A DNA stretch of 37,693 bases from an uncultured Alteromonadaceae bacterium (lineage in GTDB: Bacteria > Pseudomonadota > Gammaproteobacteria > Pseudomonadales > Halieaceae): the NCBI GenBank assembly GCA_913064725.1, contig CAJYAI010000022.1:1-37693 (forward strand). Direction: 5' to 3'. The notes beneath the pieces were generated by a model. It saw only the letters and a list, made by a program, of their open reading frames with translations, was not told the origin of the DNA and ran no database searches. The position numbers and the translations under genes are program-made. Numbering within the stretch: position 1 is the first letter of the stretch; every line of letters starts with the position of its first letter. Shown here one piece after another: positions 34,028 to 37,693 of the stretch.

Positions 34028-34073
34028 GATTTAGCTAAGCCGAGCGCTATAACCCCAAGGTAATCAAGTACAC

Positions 34074-34078
34074 GGAGG
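34074..34078 (+). promoter_or_regulatory. Ribosome binding site that sets the YceI start
   Basis: GGAGG at 34074-34078 lies 8 nt before GTG 34087. An in-frame GTG at 34078 overlaps this site and so cannot be the start. Confidence 0.75.
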
Positions 34079-34086
34079 TGATACGA

Positions 34087-34671
34087 GTGGATCGTTTATA
34101 TTTTTTCAGGGTAATGACACTGCTGGCTGCCTTGTGGTCAATTGCGCCAGCGCACGCGGACTGGATGGTGCAAGACACCTCGCAAATTGGTTTTGTATCC
34201 ATCAAGAACAACAGCATTGGCGAGAACAACGCATTTCAGCGGGTCAGTGGCAGCATCTCAGAGGCAGGTATGGTGGCTGTGGCTATTGATCTGACCTCGG
34301 TTGAGACAGGTGTGGGCATTCGCAATGAGCGGCTACAAACCATGTTGTTTGATGTCGCGTCTTTCCCTTCTGCTACGGTTAAAGCAACGCTTAGCCCAGC
34401 GCAGGTAATGGCATTGCGCGGCGGCGGCACGGTGACAGAGTCGGTGGCGCTAGATGTCAGTCTTTACGGTACTACGGTGAGCAAAACGGCTGAATTATTA
34501 GTCAGTGTTTTAGACGACGATGTCCGGGTCACCAGTACACAGCCGATTATGATTACGGCGCAGGACTTTGGTCTTGAGTCAGGTGTTGCAGCGCTGCAGA
34601 AGATCGCTGGCCTGTCGGCGATTAGCCGATCGATACCAATCACCGTCGATCTTCGTTTGACAGCGAACTAG
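34087..34671 (+). CDS. YceI family periplasmic protein
   Basis: A 194-residue exported protein; the signal peptide runs to about AHA/DW (residues 24-26). The mature part matches the YceI lipocalin-like beta-barrel, with SQIGFVSIKNN, VSGSIS, DLTSVETGVGIRNERLQ, FDVASFPSATVKAT and a final ITVDLRL. YceI barrels bind polyisoprenoid or other amphiphilic ligands; the ligand here is unknown. The start follows the GGAGG site at 34074. It has its own position after parE, with only a weak upstream TATAAC (34048-34053), and overlaps the convergent cytochrome gene by 4 bases. Confidence 0.9.
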   Translation: MDRLYFFRVMTLLAALWSIAPAHADWMVQDTSQIGFVSIKNNSIGENNAFQRVSGSISEAGMVAVAIDLTSVETGVGIRNERLQTMLFDVASFPSATVKATLSPAQVMALRGGGTVTESVALDVSLYGTTVSKTAELLVSVLDDDVRVTSTQPIMITAQDFGLESGVAALQKIAGLSAISRSIPITVDLRLTAN

Positions 34672-36905
34672 CGTGCGCCAGTCGCCTGCAGAACGGTGAC
34701 TAATTGCGTTCGATATTGCTCATAGCGCCGTCGGTCGCCCGCGTCACGCGCGAAGGCCAGTAGTCCATTGAGCACGTCAGCTTGTCCTGGATGTCGCGAA
34801 TTAAGCGCCTCCAATACCGACATGGCCTCCGATTTTGAACCCGTGTCGTTCAGCGCTATGGCATAGACATAGCGGTGTCTAGAACCCTCATCTTCAAGCT
34901 CGGCTGCTCGCTTGAGCGAGGCGAGACCGGCCTTGGTATCACCCAGGCGAATCTGATGTAGGCCCTGAGAAAACCACAAGGTACCGGCGTCTGGACTCTG
35001 TTGAATGGCATCGCTTAACAACTGTGATGCCTTTGTATTGTTGCCATTTCGACGCAGCAGATCTACGAGGTTAATCAGGGCAGGTTCGAGCTGTGAATTT
35101 AGTAAAAGCGCCTCTGTAAGCGCGGCTTCTGCTTTGCCTGCCTCACCGCGATCAAGCCAGAAGTTAGCGAGCTGGAGTTGGACCGAGGGCATGTCCAGAT
35201 GATCACTTTGGACGGCCAAGTATTCCGCAAACAAGAGGTTTAGCTCAGCGTTATCCTTGGGGCGAAGTTCGCTTTCGGGAACACCGGCAAGCAGCTGTGC
35301 GACTTCCATGCGCACACTGAGACTGACATCATCAATAAAGGGTCTGAGCATAAGGTAGCGCTGTGTGGGTGGCATGGCCCGCATCGAACGGACGGCCGAT
35401 GTGCGTAAAACGGGATTGTCCGCTCTGAGCAGCATGGCGGCGGCTGTGGGTAATTGCCGCGAGCCCAGATTACTCATTTGCTCTATCACAGAGGCGCGCA
35501 TAAGTGGCGATACCGCCTCATCAGCTACGAGGGATTCGAGTGTTGGCAGTGCTCTCATATCACCCCGGTCGGCTGCCATCCGTGCCTTTGCAAGATTGAG
35601 GTCAGTGAATCGCCCCGTCACTCCCCAATCGCGGAGCGCGTCATGCGCCCAGCCGTCGGTCTTGTCCTCATGACACTGAGTGCATGCATTGGGGCTGCCG
35701 GTCGTGATCGAAATATCAGGTCGCGGAATCCGCATGCTGTGATCCCGTCGTGCGTCGACGCCCATGTAGATTTGGGATGGCATATGACAGGCGACACAGG
35801 CACCGCCACTACTGGTCACGGCATGGCGGTGGTGAGTTGGTGCATCGTAGGTTTCGGGCTTATGGCACTGGGTGCAGACACCGTTCCCATCGGCTACTAG
35901 TTCGTTGCTGTGAGGGTTGTGGCAGTTACTGCAAACGACACCCGCCTTGGCCATTTTGCTTTGCATAAACGAGCCATAGACGTACACCTCATCGCTAATC
36001 TGACCATCGTGCCAGTAAAGCGGTGACTCCAGTGTCGATAGTCGATGCGTATTTAGCAATGATTGTCCATAGTGGTAGTCGCCCAGTGTCGCGCGTCGCG
36101 CGTGACAGCGACCACAGTTATCAACCTGCGTTTGATCCTTTAGTGGCGTAGAGCGATGGGCAATATTCTCATCAACAGCCCTTTGCCATTGGCCGCGCGC
36201 AGCAAGCGACAGCTGCAACCCCATATCTGCCGGGGTCTGTCCGGCGCGAACCTTACCTTCTTTTGCCCACTGCACGTGTTGAGAACCTGGTCCGTGACAG
36301 GCCTCGCAACCGACGTCTATCTGATCATATGTGGTGGTGTAGGTTCTGCTGGCAGCGTCGTAACCCTTTACGACGTTGGTGCTATGGCACTCAGCGCAGC
36401 GACTGTTCCAGTTGTGATAGATGCCGGTCCAGTGCAGGGGGCTGTCGGCAGAGACTGGGTCCTGTCCTTCGTAGATATGGTACCACCGCTGACCTCCTTC
36501 AGATGACTTACGGCTGTCCCATGCCACACTTAAGGCATTGAGACTGCCTTCTTTAGTGGGTAATAGTAGCTGCTGAAGTGGATAAACGCCGAAGACGTAT
36601 TTGACCGGATAGTCACGTAGCTGCCCCTTTTCGTTGTCGGTTTCAACCCAGAAGCTGCCATCCTTTTTGTAAAACGTTGTCGTCACACCCTCGTAAACAA
36701 ACTTGGCATTGTCGAAGTCGCCAAGCACAGTATCGTCAGAGGCTTCTTGCATGGCTAAATCGTGGTGAGAATCAGTCCAGTCAGTAACTTGGGTACTGTG
36801 ACAGCCGGCACAGGTCTCGTTACCTACAAAACTAGGTTCCGCCTGAGCAGCAAGTGTCAACAAAGCAAGGCTGACAAACAGTAGAGCCGTGTGCTGAAAG
36901 ATCAT
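34668..36905 (-). CDS. Octaheme c-type cytochrome with HEAT and TPR repeats
   Basis: An exported multiheme protein of 745 residues. ATG 36905 is chosen because it opens a signal peptide (MIFQHTALLF..., cut near AQA/EP, residue 22-23) and overlaps the upstream stop as ATGA; an in-frame start 19 codons earlier would spoil the signal. The N-terminal 430 residues hold eight CxxCH sites: CAGCH (C32, H36), CAECH, CEACH, CGRCH, CSNCH, CTQCH, CVACH and CTQCH, in a pattern like the cytochrome c554 group. A HEAT-like helical region follows (about 450-555), then several TPR units to the end. It probably acts in periplasmic electron transfer with a protein-binding tail; the donor, acceptor and substrate cannot be told from sequence. 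Confidence 0.9.
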   Translation of the reverse strand: MIFQHTALLFVSLALLTLAAQAEPSFVGNETCAGCHSTQVTDWTDSHHDLAMQEASDDTVLGDFDNAKFVYEGVTTTFYKKDGSFWVETDNEKGQLRDYPVKYVFGVYPLQQLLLPTKEGSLNALSVAWDSRKSSEGGQRWYHIYEGQDPVSADSPLHWTGIYHNWNSRCAECHSTNVVKGYDAASRTYTTTYDQIDVGCEACHGPGSQHVQWAKEGKVRAGQTPADMGLQLSLAARGQWQRAVDENIAHRSTPLKDQTQVDNCGRCHARRATLGDYHYGQSLLNTHRLSTLESPLYWHDGQISDEVYVYGSFMQSKMAKAGVVCSNCHNPHSNELVADGNGVCTQCHKPETYDAPTHHRHAVTSSGGACVACHMPSQIYMGVDARRDHSMRIPRPDISITTGSPNACTQCHEDKTDGWAHDALRDWGVTGRFTDLNLAKARMAADRGDMRALPTLESLVADEAVSPLMRASVIEQMSNLGSRQLPTAAAMLLRADNPVLRTSAVRSMRAMPPTQRYLMLRPFIDDVSLSVRMEVAQLLAGVPESELRPKDNAELNLLFAEYLAVQSDHLDMPSVQLQLANFWLDRGEAGKAEAALTEALLLNSQLEPALINLVDLLRRNGNNTKASQLLSDAIQQSPDAGTLWFSQGLHQIRLGDTKAGLASLKRAAELEDEGSRHRYVYAIALNDTGSKSEAMSVLEALNSRHPGQADVLNGLLAFARDAGDRRRYEQYRTQLVTVLQATGAR

Positions 36906-37693
36906 GCCCAGAGTTGCGAACTCAACTCTGACACGGATCGACTGCCACCACGCGCCAGCCACTGGGCCAAGGCTTCGGCCACATTGTTGAAGTGCACATC
37001 GGGCGCTGTTGGCATGGCGTCAAACCACGCTCTTGCAGTTGTCGTCTCAAGTGACTGCATAGTCGTTGCATAGCCCAGCTGCTCTAAGGCGGCGGCGTTG
37101 GATAGCTGTTCCATTTGTTTCGCCAGTGGTCGGGTTAAAACCGGTTTTTTCCATTGTAAACACTCTGAAATCAGTTCAAACCCAGTGTTGCAAATGACGG
37201 CTTTGGCCGAGGCTAAGTCGCGCTTAAACCCGTGAACATTGGCTTTGCGTCGTCGCACATTACCAGACGTTTGGTCGGTGAGCTGCGGTGAGTACTGAAT
37301 GAAGGTCTTATCGGAGAAGCCCTGCAGCCAGGCAGTGGTTAGGTCCTGATCTTCAAATGGCAAATAGACGAGCACATGGTCGTCTATGGCGTCTGGGTCT
37401 ATTTCAGGCAGATCAAGAATCGGTGGCAATATGCTGTCATCGAAGGGCGCCCAGTGGAGACCAACAGGAATGTCGACGGGCGCGAATTGTTGCATGACCA
37501 GTCGGCTCATGGGGGTGTCACCCGTCATGGGCGTATTTTTACCAAAGGCGTATTGATGGCCGATGCCAATAGCTTCTCTGCCTCGTGCTTTACAGGCCCA
37601 AGAAATTACCGGCTCGTAGTCGCAAACGATAATATCGTAAGGGTCTAAATCAAGCGTTGTCGCGTCTTTTATAAAGGTCGCGGGCGCCGCTTT
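36902..37693 (-). CDS. MurG-like glycosyltransferase (MJ1255/VC2487 type), N-terminus outside window
   Basis: The frame has no stop up to the right edge, so this gene is cut by the window; 263 residues are visible. An internal ATG at 37528 is not the start, because the preceding residues (DYEPVISWACKARG, then GIGHQYAFGKNTP) match the conserved N-terminal domain of this GT-B family. The C-terminal domain shows LVYLPFEDQD, FIQYSP, and the donor-site-like AKAVICNTGFELISECLQW with KKPVLTRPLAKQMEQLSNA. The family is predicted to be a sugar transferase; function is unproven and substrate unknown. Its stop overlaps the cytochrome start by 4 nt, so the two are translationally coupled. Confidence 0.82.
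   Translation of the reverse strand, partial: KAAPATFIKDATTLDLDPYDIIVCDYEPVISWACKARGREAIGIGHQYAFGKNTPMTGDTPMSRLVMQQFAPVDIPVGLHWAPFDDSILPPILDLPEIDPDAIDDHVLVYLPFEDQDLTTAWLQGFSDKTFIQYSPQLTDQTSGNVRRRKANVHGFKRDLASAKAVICNTGFELISECLQWKKPVLTRPLAKQMEQLSNAAALEQLGYATTMQSLETTTARAWFDAMPTAPDVHFNNVAEALAQWLARGGSRSVSELSSQLWA

Noticed and set aside
37376-37648. Plus-strand frame of 90 codons near the right edge
   Set aside because: It is opposite the MurG-like gene, whose frame stays open to the window edge with conserved motifs.

Overview
The window is a dense stretch of bacterial chromosome, almost certainly from a gammaproteobacterium. Several gene orders match those known from Pseudomonas and Escherichia: cytochrome c oxidase assembly genes in the order ctaG-coxC-DUF2909-SURF1-small protein-cyoE-SCO; polA-engB-cytochrome c5-cytochrome c4-dsbA; glnE-ilvE; and tolC divergent from yqiB-cpdA-parE. 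The aerobic oxidase, many c-type cytochromes and moderate base composition suggest a free-living aerobe, possibly a marine lineage such as OM60/NOR5 (Halieaceae). That placement is an impression, not a computed result. I see no tRNA, rRNA, IS element, prophage, CRISPR array or plasmid gene. No gene-free stretch exceeds 300 bases; the longest are about 180 bp (30458-30639 and 31919-32098).

Layout. 1-4907: terminal-oxidase biogenesis (CtaG, subunit III, DUF2909, SURF1, an SCO-like thioredoxin-fold protein, heme O synthase, SCO). The heme A synthase gene usually found between the small protein and cyoE is not here. 4900-10238: polA, convergent with engB (YihA), whose C-terminus carries an acidic hexapeptide repeat; then the divergent cytochrome c5-c4-dsbA operon. 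10336-12643: an Lrp/AsnC regulator divergent from leuA, with a 17-bp palindrome between them. 12751-14655: a membrane diguanylate cyclase followed directly by a DUF6279 lipoprotein. 14641-19080: a minus-strand pit-argA-ilvD run. 19247-23917: glnE-ilvE-alpha/beta hydrolase.

23960-29036 is the most accessory-looking part. A GT4 glycosyltransferase, a methyltransferase and an alpha/alpha-toroid protein are packed with 7-nt overlap and 3-nt spacing, followed by a second methyltransferase on the other strand and by waaA (Kdo transferase). In Pseudomonas the genes after glnE-ilvE are LPS core genes, so this is a candidate surface-glycan locus of unknown product. 29033-33982: tolC, then DUF1249 (YqiB), cpdA and parE. 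nudF and yqiA, which E. coli has in this neighbourhood, are absent, and a tandem-repeat spacer lies where yqiA would be. 34087-36905: a periplasmic YceI protein convergent with an octaheme cytochrome that has HEAT and TPR repeats. That cytochrome overlaps by 4 nt the end of a glycosyltransferase-like gene that runs off the right edge.

Three unrelated short tandem repeats lie in or beside housekeeping genes: 18 bp in engB, 12 bp at the argA start, and 14-17 bp between cpdA and parE.
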